A stretch of DNA of 64,000 nucleotides from Leifsonia sp052114085 (GTDB lineage: Bacteria > Actinomycetota > Actinomycetes > Actinomycetales > Microbacteriaceae): assembly GCF_052114085.1 (NCBI RefSeq), contig NZ_JBFREB010000001.1:3162001-3226000 (forward strand), read 5' to 3'. The translations under genes were made by a program, and so were the position numbers. Positions 26,702 through 34,821 of the stretch are shown here, piece after piece. Each line of letters starts with the position of its first letter. The stretch's first letter is position 1. Under the pieces are notes generated by a model. It ran no database searches and was not told the DNA's origin. It was given only the letters and a program-made list of their open reading frames with translations.

Positions 26702-27766
26702 TCAGCGCCCGGCGCGCGCCGGGCCAGTGGAATCGCGGACGATCAGCTCCGCATCCGGGATCCGCACGTCGCTGACGGCGCCCGTCTCGATCAGCTCGAG
26801 CAGCATCCTGCCCGACTCGGCGCCCAGCTTCCGCGGAGATGTATGGACAGTCGTCACGGACGGCCGCACGTAGGTGCCGAGGCGGATGTCGTCGAAACCC
26901 ACCACCGAGAGCTGTCCCGGCACATCCACCCCGAGATGCTGCGCCTGGGCGATCAGCCCGATGGCCGAGAGGTCGTTCGCGCACACCACCGCCGTGGGTG
27001 CGTCGGCGAGCGCGAGCAGTGTGGATGCGGCGGACGCGCCGCCCAAGTAAGTGAAGTCCCCGGGAACGACCGGACCCGGCGCGAGCCCGATCTCGAGCAG
27101 CCCTGTTCGCCAGGCGTCCTCGCGCTCCACCGAGTGCGTCATGTTCGCGCGGCCGCTGACGTAGGCGATGCGGCGGTGGCCCAGGTCCACCAGATGCCGC
27201 AGTGTCGCCCGGATCCCCGCCTCCGGGTCCTCCCGCACGGCGGGAATCGGGAAGCCGATGCCGGGGTTGATCGCGACCGCCGGCAACCCGAGCCGCTGGA
27301 CCAGCTCGATCCGCGGATCGTCGACTTCCAGGTCGCTGATGAAGACGCCGTCGACACGGCGGTCGGCTGCGAGCTTCTCGTAGCGCTGGAGCACCTTGTC
27401 CGACTCAGCGCTGATCTGCAGTACGAGTGCATACCCCCGAGGGTCGATCGCATCCTCGATGCCGCCGATGAACCCGCCGAAGAACGGGTCGAGCTCCAGC
27501 ACGTCCGGGTCGCGGTGCAGCACCAGGCCGACGGTGAACGCCCGCCGCCCCGACAGGCTCTTCCCGCGAAGCGAAGGGACGAATCCGAGTTCCGCAGCGA
27601 TCCGGATGATGCGCTCGCGCGTGACGTCCGACACCCCGGGGCGGCCGTTGAGCGCGCTCGAGACCGAGCTGATGGCAACGCCGGCCTTGCTCGCCACGTC
27701 GACAATCGTCACCCGCTCATCGCCCACAGGTCCCTCGCCTTCCGCCCTCCGTCGAGCGACGGACAT
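26702..27766 (-). CDS. LacI-family repressor of the polysaccharide-use operon
   Basis: A 354-residue regulator with a complete LacI architecture: HTH (VTIVDVASKAGVAISSVSSA), hinge (PSLRGKSLSGRR) and a full periplasmic-binding-like effector domain ending TVHTSPRKLGAESGRMLLEL. It is upstream of, and on the same strand as, the ABC/GH130/PL8 genes, and two LacI operators lie between. It likely represses them until an oligosaccharide or mannose derivative binds. The ATG at 27766 is 1 bp from the nhaA stop; an in-frame GTG at the first HTH residue is an alternative start. Confidence 0.9.
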   Translation of the reverse strand: MSVARRRAEGEGPVGDERVTIVDVASKAGVAISSVSSALNGRPGVSDVTRERIIRIAAELGFVPSLRGKSLSGRRAFTVGLVLHRDPDVLELDPFFGGFIGGIEDAIDPRGYALVLQISAESDKVLQRYEKLAADRRVDGVFISDLEVDDPRIELVQRLGLPAVAINPGIGFPIPAVREDPEAGIRATLRHLVDLGHRRIAYVSGRANMTHSVEREDAWRTGLLEIGLAPGPVVPGDFTYLGGASAASTLLALADAPTAVVCANDLSAIGLIAQAQHLGVDVPGQLSVVGFDDIRLGTYVRPSVTTVHTSPRKLGAESGRMLLELIETGAVSDVRIPDAELIVRDSTGPARAGR

Positions 27767-27767
27767 C

Positions 27768-28976
27768 CTATGCCGGATGTGGTGGCGGGCGCTCGTCGGA
27801 GCGTTTGACCGACAGTGCGACCGCTTGTTGACGAAGACGGTGCAGGCGTCGATAGGACGTGTTCAAGGTGCTGACCAGGATCGCTGAAACGAGGATCGAG
27901 ATCCCGGAGCCGAGGAGGACGGCGAGGGTGCCCTGGTCGGCGATTTCGGGTCTGTTGTCGAAGGCGAGTTCGTTCATCAGCAGGGATACGGTGAAGCCGA
28001 TCCCGCCGAGCGCTCCAGCAGCCAGGAGTCCGTGGACGGTGATGTGGGGCCGGTTGTCTCGGCTGATCAGGGTGTAGAGCCAGGTTCCGAGGGTGATTCC
28101 GACGAGCTTGCCGACAGGCAACGCGATAAGAATCCCCCAGAACGGCGGTGAAAGCTCTCCGATGCCCACACCGGGGATCGGGACGAGCGCAGCCGTGAAC
28201 GCGAACAACGGGAGGACCACACCGTTGGTGAAAGGTTCAAGCGTGTGGCGTGTGCGCAGACCGGGCTGGTGCGCCATCGCGAGTCCGAGGGCGACACCGG
28301 CGATCGTGGGATGGATACCGGAAAGGGCCACGAGCACCCACACCAGCACGGCCAAAACGACGAGCAGCAGGAAGACAAGGACGCGGAAACGGCCTCCGAT
28401 GTGTCGGCTGAGGAACGCGAACCCGGTGACCGTGATGGCGGCGGCGATCAGCAGCAGCGGGTTGATGTCGTGGGCGAAGAAGACGGCGATGATCACGATC
28501 CCGACCACGTCATCCAGGATCGCCAGCGCGAGCATGAAGATGCGCAACCGCGACGGGATGGAGCGTCCGAAAATCGCGAGTACGCCAAGCGCGAAGGCGA
28601 TGTCGGTCGCCGTAGGAACCGGCCAACCGCGGGTGTAACCGGATCCCGCGGTGATGCTCAGGTACAGGGCGACGGGTACGAGGACTCCGAAGGCTGCCGC
28701 GACGGCGGGACGGATCGCCTTCTTCACCGTGTTCAGTTGGCCGTTGGTGAACTCGTTGCGCAGCTCGACAGCAGCGACGAAGAAAAACACAGCGAGAAGG
28801 CCTTCGCTGACCCACTCACCGAGCGTCAGATGAAGCGCCGTCCCGGCCGGCCCGACTTCCACCTTCTCGAGCGCCAGCACCGGAGCACCGATCGATGTAT
28901 TCGCCACGACCAAGCCCACGACAGCCGCGACAAGCAGCAGAACGGCTGCGACACGTTCCGATCGGACGAAAGACAT
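27768..28976 (-). CDS. nhaA: Na+/H+ antiporter NhaA
   Basis: A 402-residue membrane antiporter that expels Na+ in exchange for protons for pH and salt homeostasis. ATDIAFALGVLAIFG and LALAILDDVVGIVIIAVFF contain the family signature with the adjacent Asp pair that binds Na+/H+. The C-terminal GGIGFTVSLLMNELAF includes the conserved helix XI/XII region. GAGGAG precedes the ATG. The gene ends 1 bp before the LacI gene; read-through is possible although the roles are unrelated. Confidence 0.95.
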   Translation of the reverse strand: MSFVRSERVAAVLLLVAAVVGLVVANTSIGAPVLALEKVEVGPAGTALHLTLGEWVSEGLLAVFFFVAAVELRNEFTNGQLNTVKKAIRPAVAAAFGVLVPVALYLSITAGSGYTRGWPVPTATDIAFALGVLAIFGRSIPSRLRIFMLALAILDDVVGIVIIAVFFAHDINPLLLIAAAITVTGFAFLSRHIGGRFRVLVFLLLVVLAVLVWVLVALSGIHPTIAGVALGLAMAHQPGLRTRHTLEPFTNGVVLPLFAFTAALVPIPGVGIGELSPPFWGILIALPVGKLVGITLGTWLYTLISRDNRPHITVHGLLAAGALGGIGFTVSLLMNELAFDNRPEIADQGTLAVLLGSGISILVSAILVSTLNTSYRRLHRLRQQAVALSVKRSDERPPPHPA

Positions 28977-29115
28977 GCGGGCTCTCCTCGGCAGTCGGAG
29001 CGGTTACCCACCGCCCGCCGACCAGACTTCCCGGCACACCCAGATCCCCACCCTATCCGCTGACCTCCGGACGGTTGGCGTGCACGAGCGCCCGCAGCCG
29101 ACGACCAGGTGTGCC

Positions 29116-30267
29116 CTACGTTCCGGCGGCCGCCGTGCGGAACCGTGGCAGCTGCACATCGAACCGGCAGCCGGCCTCAGTGTTGCGCACCGAGATGTCC
29201 CCGTCGTGCGCGGTGACGATGCCCTGCACGATCGCCAGGCCCAGGCCCGCACCTCCCGACACCACCCCGTCGCGCGGGGACCGCGCGGCGCTTCCCCGCC
29301 AGCCCGCGTCGAACACCTTCGCCAGGTGCTCCTCCGGGATGCCGCCACCCTCGTCCACCACGCTGAGCACGACCGACGAGCCAGCCCCCTCGCGCACAGT
29401 GACGTGGATGCCGGAACCTGCCGGGGAGTGCTCGATGGCGTTGAGGAGCAGGTTGTGGATGACGCGGGACAGTTCCCGCGCGTCCCCCCACACCGTGAGG
29501 TCGCCGTCCTGCGATTCGTTCAAGGAGATGGAGCGGGTGGCGGCAAGCGGCGAAAGGTCCGCCACCGCATCGCTGACGATGTCGTACAGCGACAGGGGGC
29601 CGAACTCGAGCTGCAGGCTCCCGGACTGGATCTTGGACAGCTCGAACAGGTCGTCCACCATGTGACCAAGCGTGGCGCACTGGCTGCGCAGCTGCCGGTA
29701 ATACCGCTCGGGATCGGCGGCGATGCCATCCTCGAGCGACTCCGCCATCGCCTGCATGGCTGCCAGCGGGGTGCGAAGATCGTGCGAGATCCAGGCGACG
29801 AGTTGCCGTCGCGACTCGTCGAGCATCCTGACCTCCTCGCGCGACTCGGCGAGACGGCGGGACATATCGGCGAGTTCGCGCGAGAGGGCGCTGAATTCGC
29901 TGCTGTCCTGCGGCTGCGCCGCGACGACCTCGCCGTCGCCGACCGCTCGAGCGGCATCGCGGAGTGTGCGGCTGGTGCGCACGAGGCCCATCCCCAGCAC
30001 CCCCGCCACCCCGAGACTCACGACAGCGGCTACTGCGATGACCCAGACGAGCACCACGAAGTCGTGCGGCGAGATGTACATGGCCCGGGCGATGGCCACC
30101 GTGCCGCCGACGATCGACGCGACGGCCGCCAGCACGACAACACCGAGGCGAACCAGGATGGACGCGCGGCGCAGCAGTTGCAGCACCGCCACCGCCACCG
30201 CCGAGATCACGAGCGCCACGACCAGGCTGGTGCCGACGATCACGGCGAGGTCCGCGAGAGAGAGCAT
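29116..30267 (-). CDS. Two-component sensor histidine kinase
   Basis: A 383-residue membrane kinase. Two or three N-terminal helices (residues 5-32, 39-60, 70-95) are followed by a HAMP-like linker (TLRDAARAVGDGEV), the HisKA box with WISHDLRTPLAAM (phospho-acceptor His), and HATPase motifs NLLLNAIEHSP, DEGGGIP and GGAGLGLAI. It has almost no extracellular sensor domain, so it may sense the membrane or a partner protein. AGGAGG lies 5 nt before the ATG. It is encoded 13 bp after the response regulator, in one operon. Confidence 0.93.
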   Translation of the reverse strand: MLSLADLAVIVGTSLVVALVISAVAVAVLQLLRRASILVRLGVVVLAAVASIVGGTVAIARAMYISPHDFVVLVWVIAVAAVVSLGVAGVLGMGLVRTSRTLRDAARAVGDGEVVAAQPQDSSEFSALSRELADMSRRLAESREEVRMLDESRRQLVAWISHDLRTPLAAMQAMAESLEDGIAADPERYYRQLRSQCATLGHMVDDLFELSKIQSGSLQLEFGPLSLYDIVSDAVADLSPLAATRSISLNESQDGDLTVWGDARELSRVIHNLLLNAIEHSPAGSGIHVTVREGAGSSVVLSVVDEGGGIPEEHLAKVFDAGWRGSAARSPRDGVVSGGAGLGLAIVQGIVTAHDGDISVRNTEAGCRFDVQLPRFRTAAAGT

Positions 30268-30280
30268 GTCCGCCGCCTCC

Positions 30281-31000
30281 TCAGGCGCTCATCCGGTAGC
30301 CCACCGCCCAGACGGTGGTGAGGTGCCGGGGTTTCGTCGGGTCGTCCTCGATCTTCTCGCGCAGCCGGCGGACGTGGACGGTGACCGTGGACAGGTCGCC
30401 GAAATCCCATCGCCAGACCTCTTTGAGGAGCTGTTCCCGGCTGAAGACCTGGTTGGGATGCTTGAGGAAGAACGCGAGCAGATCGAACTCGCGGGCTGTG
30501 AGGGTCAGCGGCCGGCCGGCCTTCCTGACCGTGCGGTTGGAGGGATCGATCGCGAAGGCTCCGAGGAGGAACGGCGCCTCGGGGGCGAGTTCGCCGACGC
30601 TGCGGCGCAGAATGGACTGCACGCGCAGCACCAGCTCGCGCGGTGAGAACGGCTTGGCCAGGTAGTCGTCGGCGCCTGCCTCCAGCCCCTCGATCCGGTC
30701 GTCGGTGGAGCCGAGCGCGGTCAGCATGATGATCGGAACCGTCCGGCGGCTCCGCAGTCTCCTGGCGACTTCCAGCCCGTCGACACCCGGCAGCATCCGG
30801 TCCAGCACGACGAGGTCGGGCGGCGTGCGCTCCGCGAGAGCGAGAGCATCAAAACCATCGACCGCTTCGTCCACGATCAGGCCGGCCGAGCGGAGGTAGC
30901 CGCTGGCCACCTCCCGCACGGTGGGGTCGTCCTCAACCACGAGCACGCGCCGGTCGCGCACGTCGCGCACCGACGGCGAGCCGGTGGGAAGGGTGGTCAT
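30281..31000 (-). CDS. OmpR-family response regulator
   Basis: A 239-residue regulator with a receiver domain (VLVVEDDPTVREV; phospho-Asp in LVVLDRMLPG; YLAKPF with the conserved Lys) and an OmpR/PhoB winged helix (LTAREFDLLAFFLKHPNQVF, then VTVHVRRLREKIEDDP). The ATG at 31000 is preferred to an upstream in-frame start because residues before it are unlike the family. It is divergent from the GT2 gene. The 122-bp gap holds the CGTAAGATT motif that recurs before the cytochrome/molybdoenzyme operon. Confidence 0.92.
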   Translation of the reverse strand: MTTLPTGSPSVRDVRDRRVLVVEDDPTVREVASGYLRSAGLIVDEAVDGFDALALAERTPPDLVVLDRMLPGVDGLEVARRLRSRRTVPIIMLTALGSTDDRIEGLEAGADDYLAKPFSPRELVLRVQSILRRSVGELAPEAPFLLGAFAIDPSNRTVRKAGRPLTLTAREFDLLAFFLKHPNQVFSREQLLKEVWRWDFGDLSTVTVHVRRLREKIEDDPTKPRHLTTVWAVGYRMSA

Positions 31001-31071
31001 GCGCTCAGCATAAGTCGGCAGCCCGGGCGGCGGGCCGCTCCGAATCCCGAGGGGCGTCACTGTCCGCGTTT

Positions 31072-31080
31072 CGTAAGATT
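31072..31080 (+). promoter_or_regulatory. Shared motif CGTAAGATT, copy 1
   Basis: CGTAAGATT followed by CTGGCGG lies 42 nt before the GTG start of the GT2 gene. It includes TAAGAT, a plausible -10 hexamer. The same nonamer, in the same orientation and at nearly the same distance, precedes the cytochrome b gene (34751-34759, minus strand). It is either a promoter element or a regulator-binding site. Confidence 0.5.
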
Positions 31081-31122
31081 CTGGCGGCGCCGCCCGACCA
31101 TCCCGCTGCGTAGCGTCGAACC

Positions 31123-31788
31123 GTGACCGTACCGATCGACGTCGTGTTCCCGTGTCTGAACGAAGCGGAGGCGCTGCCGGTACTCCTCGCCGCCCTTCCT
31201 CCGGGATACCGGGCGATCGTCGTCGACAACGGGTCGACCGACGGCAGCGCCGACGTCGCCCTGCTCGGGGGAGCCGTCGTGGTGAGCGAGCCGCGCCGAG
31301 GCTACGGGGCCGCAGTCCATGCCGGCCTCACGGCTGCGACCTCGGACCTCGTGCTGGTGTGCGACGCCGACGGAACCATCGACCCGGCCGAGTTCGATGC
31401 GCTGGTCGCTCCTGTGCGGGCGGGAACGGCTGATCTCGCCGTGGGGCGCCGTCGCCCCACCTCCCGGCAGGCGTGGCCGGTGCCGGCCCGGGTCGCCAAC
31501 CTGGTGCTCGCGTGGATGCTGCGTTCCCGGACCGGCCTTCCTCTCCGCGACCTCGGCCCCGTGCGCGCTGCGCGCCGGGGGGCGCTCCTCGAACTGGAGG
31601 TGAGCGATCGGCGGAGCGGTTACCCGGTCGAGCTGGTGCTCCGCGCGCACCGGGCGGGGTGGCGACTGAGCCATGTGGATGTGGCCTATCACCCCCGCAT
31701 CGGCCGGTCGAAGGTGACCGGGTCGCTGCGCGGTTATCTCACCGCTGTCCGCGACACGCGGCGACGCCTAGCCGAGGCAGCCCGATGA
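31123..31788 (+). CDS. Family 2 glycosyltransferase (DPM-like)
   Basis: A 221-residue GT-A fold glycosyltransferase: FPCLNEAEALPVLLAAL, VVDNGSTDGSADVA (nucleotide-sugar binding) and LVCDADGTID (metal-binding DxD-like). A late PVELVLRAHRAGWRLSHVDVAYHPR matches polyprenol-phosphate sugar transferases. There is no C-terminal membrane anchor. The start is GTG. Its stop overlaps the next start as ATGA, so the two are translationally coupled. It likely transfers a sugar to a lipid or small acceptor in the adjacent uncharacterised pathway. Confidence 0.85.
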   Translation: MTVPIDVVFPCLNEAEALPVLLAALPPGYRAIVVDNGSTDGSADVALLGGAVVVSEPRRGYGAAVHAGLTAATSDLVLVCDADGTIDPAEFDALVAPVRAGTADLAVGRRRPTSRQAWPVPARVANLVLAWMLRSRTGLPLRDLGPVRAARRGALLELEVSDRRSGYPVELVLRAHRAGWRLSHVDVAYHPRIGRSKVTGSLRGYLTAVRDTRRRLAEAAR

Positions 31789-32408
31789 CCGCCGTGGTCG
31801 TGATCGCCAAGGAGTGCCTCCCGGGACGCGTCAAGACGCGACTGCAGCCGGAGTTCACCGCGGAGGAGGCCGCTGCCATCGCGACCGCAGCGCTCACCGA
31901 CACGCTGAGGGTCGGGTGTGCGCTTCCGGCGTCCCGCCGCATCCTGTACTTCGATGGCGCCGTGCCTCCGGCGGCCGCCGCCGGCTGGGAGGTGCTGCCC
32001 CAGCGCTCGGGCAGTCTCGACGAGCGGATCGCTGCCCTGTTCGACATGCTGGACGAACCCGTCCTGCTGCTCGGCATGGACACGCCCCACGTCGACCCCG
32101 CGACGCTCACCGGCGTGTTCGCGGACGATCCGGACGTGGATGCGTGGTTCGGTCCCGCGACGGACGGCGGCTTCTGGGCGCTGGCGTTGCGTCGGCCGGA
32201 CGGCGCGCTCGTGCTCGGCGTTCCGATGTCGACCGAGGCGACCGGCTTCCACCAGCTGGAGCGGCTGCGCACCGCTGGACTCCGGGTGCGGCTTCTTCCC
32301 GCGCTCACCGACATCGACACGGCGGCGGATGTGCCGGCCGCGGCCCAGCGCTCGCCGGCGTTGGCCCGCGCGCTGGACGAACTCCGGCCGGCCGGGGTCA
32401 TCGCATGA
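31785..32408 (+). CDS. DUF2064/TIGR04282-type GT-A nucleotidyl/glycosyltransferase
   Basis: A 207-residue protein of the DUF2064 family. VVVIAKECLPGRVKTRLQPE resembles the nucleotide-binding start of CofC/MobA-like transferases. LLLGMDTPHVDPATL and ATDGGFWALALR are the family's metal/substrate motifs. NCBI names relatives TIGR04282 'arsenosugar biosynthesis glycosyltransferase' because some sit beside radical SAM genes; no such gene is present here. It is coupled by 4-bp overlaps to both neighbours. The reaction is unknown. Confidence 0.8.
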   Translation: MTAVVVIAKECLPGRVKTRLQPEFTAEEAAAIATAALTDTLRVGCALPASRRILYFDGAVPPAAAAGWEVLPQRSGSLDERIAALFDMLDEPVLLLGMDTPHVDPATLTGVFADDPDVDAWFGPATDGGFWALALRRPDGALVLGVPMSTEATGFHQLERLRTAGLRVRLLPALTDIDTAADVPAAAQRSPALARALDELRPAGVIA

Positions 32409-33136
32409 GCGTGGCCGAGGGCTGGAGCTCGGGCGCCCTCCTCGATTCCGGCCTCGTCGAAAACGGACCGTTCGGCCCCGGGCAGTCGGCCGAGTTCGGG
32501 CGCGGCGGCGCCGAGCCCTACGAGCTGGCGCTCCGTACCGGAGGCGGCCCCCTCACGGTGATCGCCCGGGATGGGGGCGACGAGGATGCATCCCACCTCG
32601 ACGTGTCCGCCTACCTCGCCTCCGCGACGGACGGAGAGCGCGAGGTGCTGGCGCTCACGGACGGTCCCCTGCTCGACATCGGCTGCGGCCCCGCCCGGCT
32701 GGTGCGCGCCGCGATCGAGGCGGGGAGGCTCGCGCTCGGCATCGACATCTCTTCGGCGGCCATCGGGCATGCGCGGTCGGCAGGACTGCCGGTGCTCCAC
32801 CGCTCGGTGTTCGACCCGCTGCCGGCAGAAGGCACGTGGGGCGCCGTCGCGCTGTTCGACGGCAACGTCGGTATCGGCGGGGACCCGGTCGCCCTCCTGT
32901 CCCGAGCGGCGGAACTCCTGCGCCCGGGCGGCCGGATGATCGTGGAGGCGCACGCAGACCCGCAACAGGATGCGAGCTTTCTCGCGCAGCTGGTCCACCC
33001 CGCCGGCGCTCGGAGCGCGTGGTTCCCCTGGGCGGAAGTGGGTGCGCGCGTCGCGACCGGGATCGCGGGGGACCTCGGGATGGATGCGACAACGGTCACG
33101 ATCGCCGGGCGGGCCTTCGTGCTCGCCACACGATGA
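32405..33136 (+). CDS. Class I SAM-dependent methyltransferase
   Basis: A 243-residue methyltransferase: PLLDIGCGPARLVRAAIEAG (motif I), LGIDISSAAIGHAR (motif II) and LLRPGGRMIVEAHADP (motif III/post). An N-terminal extension of about 85 residues (PYELALRTGGGPLTVIARDG) is not part of the core fold and may bind the substrate. Third gene of the GT2 operon, starting within ATGA. Its 3' end overlaps the convergent membrane-protein gene by 41 bp. The substrate is unknown, presumably the glycosyl product of the two upstream enzymes. Confidence 0.85.
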   Translation: MSVAEGWSSGALLDSGLVENGPFGPGQSAEFGRGGAEPYELALRTGGGPLTVIARDGGDEDASHLDVSAYLASATDGEREVLALTDGPLLDIGCGPARLVRAAIEAGRLALGIDISSAAIGHARSAGLPVLHRSVFDPLPAEGTWGAVALFDGNVGIGGDPVALLSRAAELLRPGGRMIVEAHADPQQDASFLAQLVHPAGARSAWFPWAEVGARVATGIAGDLGMDATTVTIAGRAFVLATR

Positions 33137-33530
33137 CGGTGGACGTAACGACCACCGCGACCACGATCACCAGCCAGAGCACGGCCAGCCGGGTGCCGTA
33201 GTCGCCGGGGAGCACCGTGGGATTACGCGGCCCGCGCGCCTGCGCGACCAGCTCGGGCACCACCAGGGCCGTGAGGAGGGCACCCACGGCCAGGCCCGCC
33301 TCCACGACAGTCACCACGGCGCGCGGCAGGCGCCGCCCGACGCGTCGCAGCAGCAGGTCGATGGTCGTCTCGATCGGCACCAGCACCGCGTCGTGCAGCA
33401 CGACCGCCGCCGCAAGCCAGACCACCACCCCGACGATTTGCGCGATCCGCAGATCGACGACGAGGAACACAACGCCCGTGCCGATCAGTGCGAGGCCGAG
33501 GGCGCCGATGATGCGGCGGATGCGCGTCAT
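33096..33530 (-). CDS. Small four-helix membrane protein
   Basis: A 144-residue protein with four hydrophobic segments (about residues 8-27, 29-48, 69-92 and 112-134) and a basic C-terminus (WRARRPARRS). I recognise no named family. It begins MTRIRRIIGALGLAL, with its ATG overlapping the stop of the molybdoenzyme gene (ATGA), so it is produced with that enzyme and cytochrome b. It may be an extra membrane subunit or assembly factor of that redox unit. Confidence 0.7.
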   Translation of the reverse strand: MTRIRRIIGALGLALIGTGVVFLVVDLRIAQIVGVVVWLAAAVVLHDAVLVPIETTIDLLLRRVGRRLPRAVVTVVEAGLAVGALLTALVVPELVAQARGPRNPTVLPGDYGTRLAVLWLVIVVAVVVTSTVIVWRARRPARRS

Positions 33531-34141
33531 CCGGGCATCACCTCGATCGAGGCCAGCCACTTCGTCTGCAGCACGCCCGGCCGGCCGGGTGCGATCACGC
33601 GAGCCGGATAGCCGTGGTCGAGATCGAGCGTCTTCCCACCGAGCGTCAAGGCGACCAGGGTGGCCGGGTCCTCCGCGAACTCCGGGCCCATCGTCGTCCG
33701 GCGATAGGCCCCCCGCGGTTGCAGGCTGCTGATCAGGAGGGTGGCGCCCGCGGGTGCGCCCACGAGAGCGAGGAGGTCGCGCATCCGCACGCCACCCCAC
33801 TGCGCTGTGGTGCTCCAGCCCTCGACGCACGCTATTGGGAGCGTGGAGCTCGCCTGAGGCAGGCCGCTCAGCCGGGCGCGGTCGAAGGTCTCGGCGCGGT
33901 CGCCGTTGCGGACGGTCAGCCGCCAGTCCGCGGCCTGTGCTGTCGACAGCACCCCGGCAGCCTCCGCGGTCATATTGACGGGAACCCCCTGCGGTCCGTC
34001 GCCCTGCACGCGGGGCGCGAAGAGGTTCAGCGGCGCCAGCACGCCGAACGACTGGCCGGCGGTGAACGCCACAGCCGCCGCCCCGGCGGCCGCGATCGTG
34101 CCGAGAAGCGCCCGGCGCGTGATCCCCGGCCGATCAGTCAT
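33527..34141 (-). CDS. Tat-exported molybdopterin-dependent oxidoreductase (sulfite oxidase fold)
   Basis: A 204-residue exported molybdoenzyme. The N-terminus carries a twin-arginine motif (ITRRALLG) followed by a hydrophobic stretch. The Moco domain shows IACVEGWSTTAQWGGVRMRD, with the Mo-binding Cys, and LDLDHGYPARVIAPGRPG. Only the catalytic domain is present, as in YedY/MsrP-like enzymes. It overlaps the upstream cytochrome b gene by 8 bp, suggesting a periplasmic reductase or oxidase coupled to the membrane quinone pool. The substrate is not evident; methionine sulfoxide or another S-/N-oxide is possible. Confidence 0.88.
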   Translation of the reverse strand: MTDRPGITRRALLGTIAAAGAAAVAFTAGQSFGVLAPLNLFAPRVQGDGPQGVPVNMTAEAAGVLSTAQAADWRLTVRNGDRAETFDRARLSGLPQASSTLPIACVEGWSTTAQWGGVRMRDLLALVGAPAGATLLISSLQPRGAYRRTTMGPEFAEDPATLVALTLGGKTLDLDHGYPARVIAPGRPGVLQTKWLASIEVMPG

Positions 34142-34709
34142 CGGTCACGCTCCGATCCTCGGCGGCGCTGCGGCGCGACCAGAAGCGCACGACGATCGGG
34201 AGCTTCACGGCCACGTGGAGCGCGATGGACCCGACGATCACCCAGGCGAGCGCAAAGTGCGTCTGCCGGAACGGGAACGGCCACGGATACCACTGGTACG
34301 TGTTGACCAGCCCGATGGCGGGTTCGAGCAGCGCGGTGGACACCAGCAGCGCGACGGACGCGCGCTCCAGCACCTGTCGCACGGAGCCCACCGGCGGCCA
34401 CAGGAGCAGCCGCGGGTACACCGTCCACAGCTTGCCGAGCAGGAGCGGGAAGATCGCGACGCCGACCGTGACGTGCAGACCCTGGGTGAACGCGTAGAGA
34501 CCGGGCCAGGTGGGGAAGCGCATCCCGGGCAGCGGCTCCTGCAGGAGGTGGCTGTACAGGCCGGTGAGGAAGCAGACGACGAATGCGGTGGCCAGCAGGC
34601 GGCCGATGACGACCGTCGTTCGCGCCGTTCGCGCCGGGGCCGCGAGCAACCCCCGGGCTCGGGCCATCCGCGGCTCGAGGGCGCGGGAGACACGGCCGGT
34701 GACGGACAT
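34134..34709 (-). CDS. Cytochrome b561-like membrane subunit
   Basis: A 191-residue integral membrane protein with four main hydrophobic segments and conserved histidines (YSHLLQ, GLHVTVGV, RQTHFALAW, ALHVAVKL) suited to bind two b-type hemes, as in the cytochrome b/b6-like partners of exported molybdoenzymes. The ATG at 34709 was chosen. A TTG 42 bp upstream also opens the frame but would sit inside the shared CGTAAGATT motif. First gene of the minus-strand redox operon. Confidence 0.8.
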   Translation of the reverse strand: MSVTGRVSRALEPRMARARGLLAAPARTARTTVVIGRLLATAFVVCFLTGLYSHLLQEPLPGMRFPTWPGLYAFTQGLHVTVGVAIFPLLLGKLWTVYPRLLLWPPVGSVRQVLERASVALLVSTALLEPAIGLVNTYQWYPWPFPFRQTHFALAWVIVGSIALHVAVKLPIVVRFWSRRSAAEDRSVTDD

Positions 34710-34710
34710 G

Positions 34711-34728
34711 CTCCGATTGTGATCGGAG
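34711..34728. promoter_or_regulatory. 7-bp inverted repeat abutting the cytochrome b start codon
   Basis: CTCCGAT and ATCGGAG around TGTG form a perfect dyad that ends one base before the ATG at 34709. It includes the GGAG that would be the ribosome binding site, so folding could hide that site; it may also be an operator. Confidence 0.45.
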
Positions 34729-34750
34729 GCGGCGCGCAGGATGCGCGGCA

Positions 34751-34759
34751 AATCTTACG
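34751..34759 (-). promoter_or_regulatory. Shared motif CGTAAGATT, copy 2
   Basis: Read on the minus strand, CGTAAGATT followed by TGCCGCG lies 41 nt before the cytochrome b start codon. That matches copy 1 (31072-31080) in orientation and spacing. The element is also within the divergent promoter region of the GT-C/MTAP/epimerase operon. Confidence 0.5.
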
Positions 34760-34821
34760 ATCTCCGAACGGGAGGGCGGATCCCGGTCCGAAGCCCGCGG
34801 GGAGCAGCCACACTCGAGGAC

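Noticed and set aside
28977..29115. Na+ or pH riboswitch in the nhaA leader
   Set aside because: I could not find a recognisable riboswitch core in the 139-bp region.
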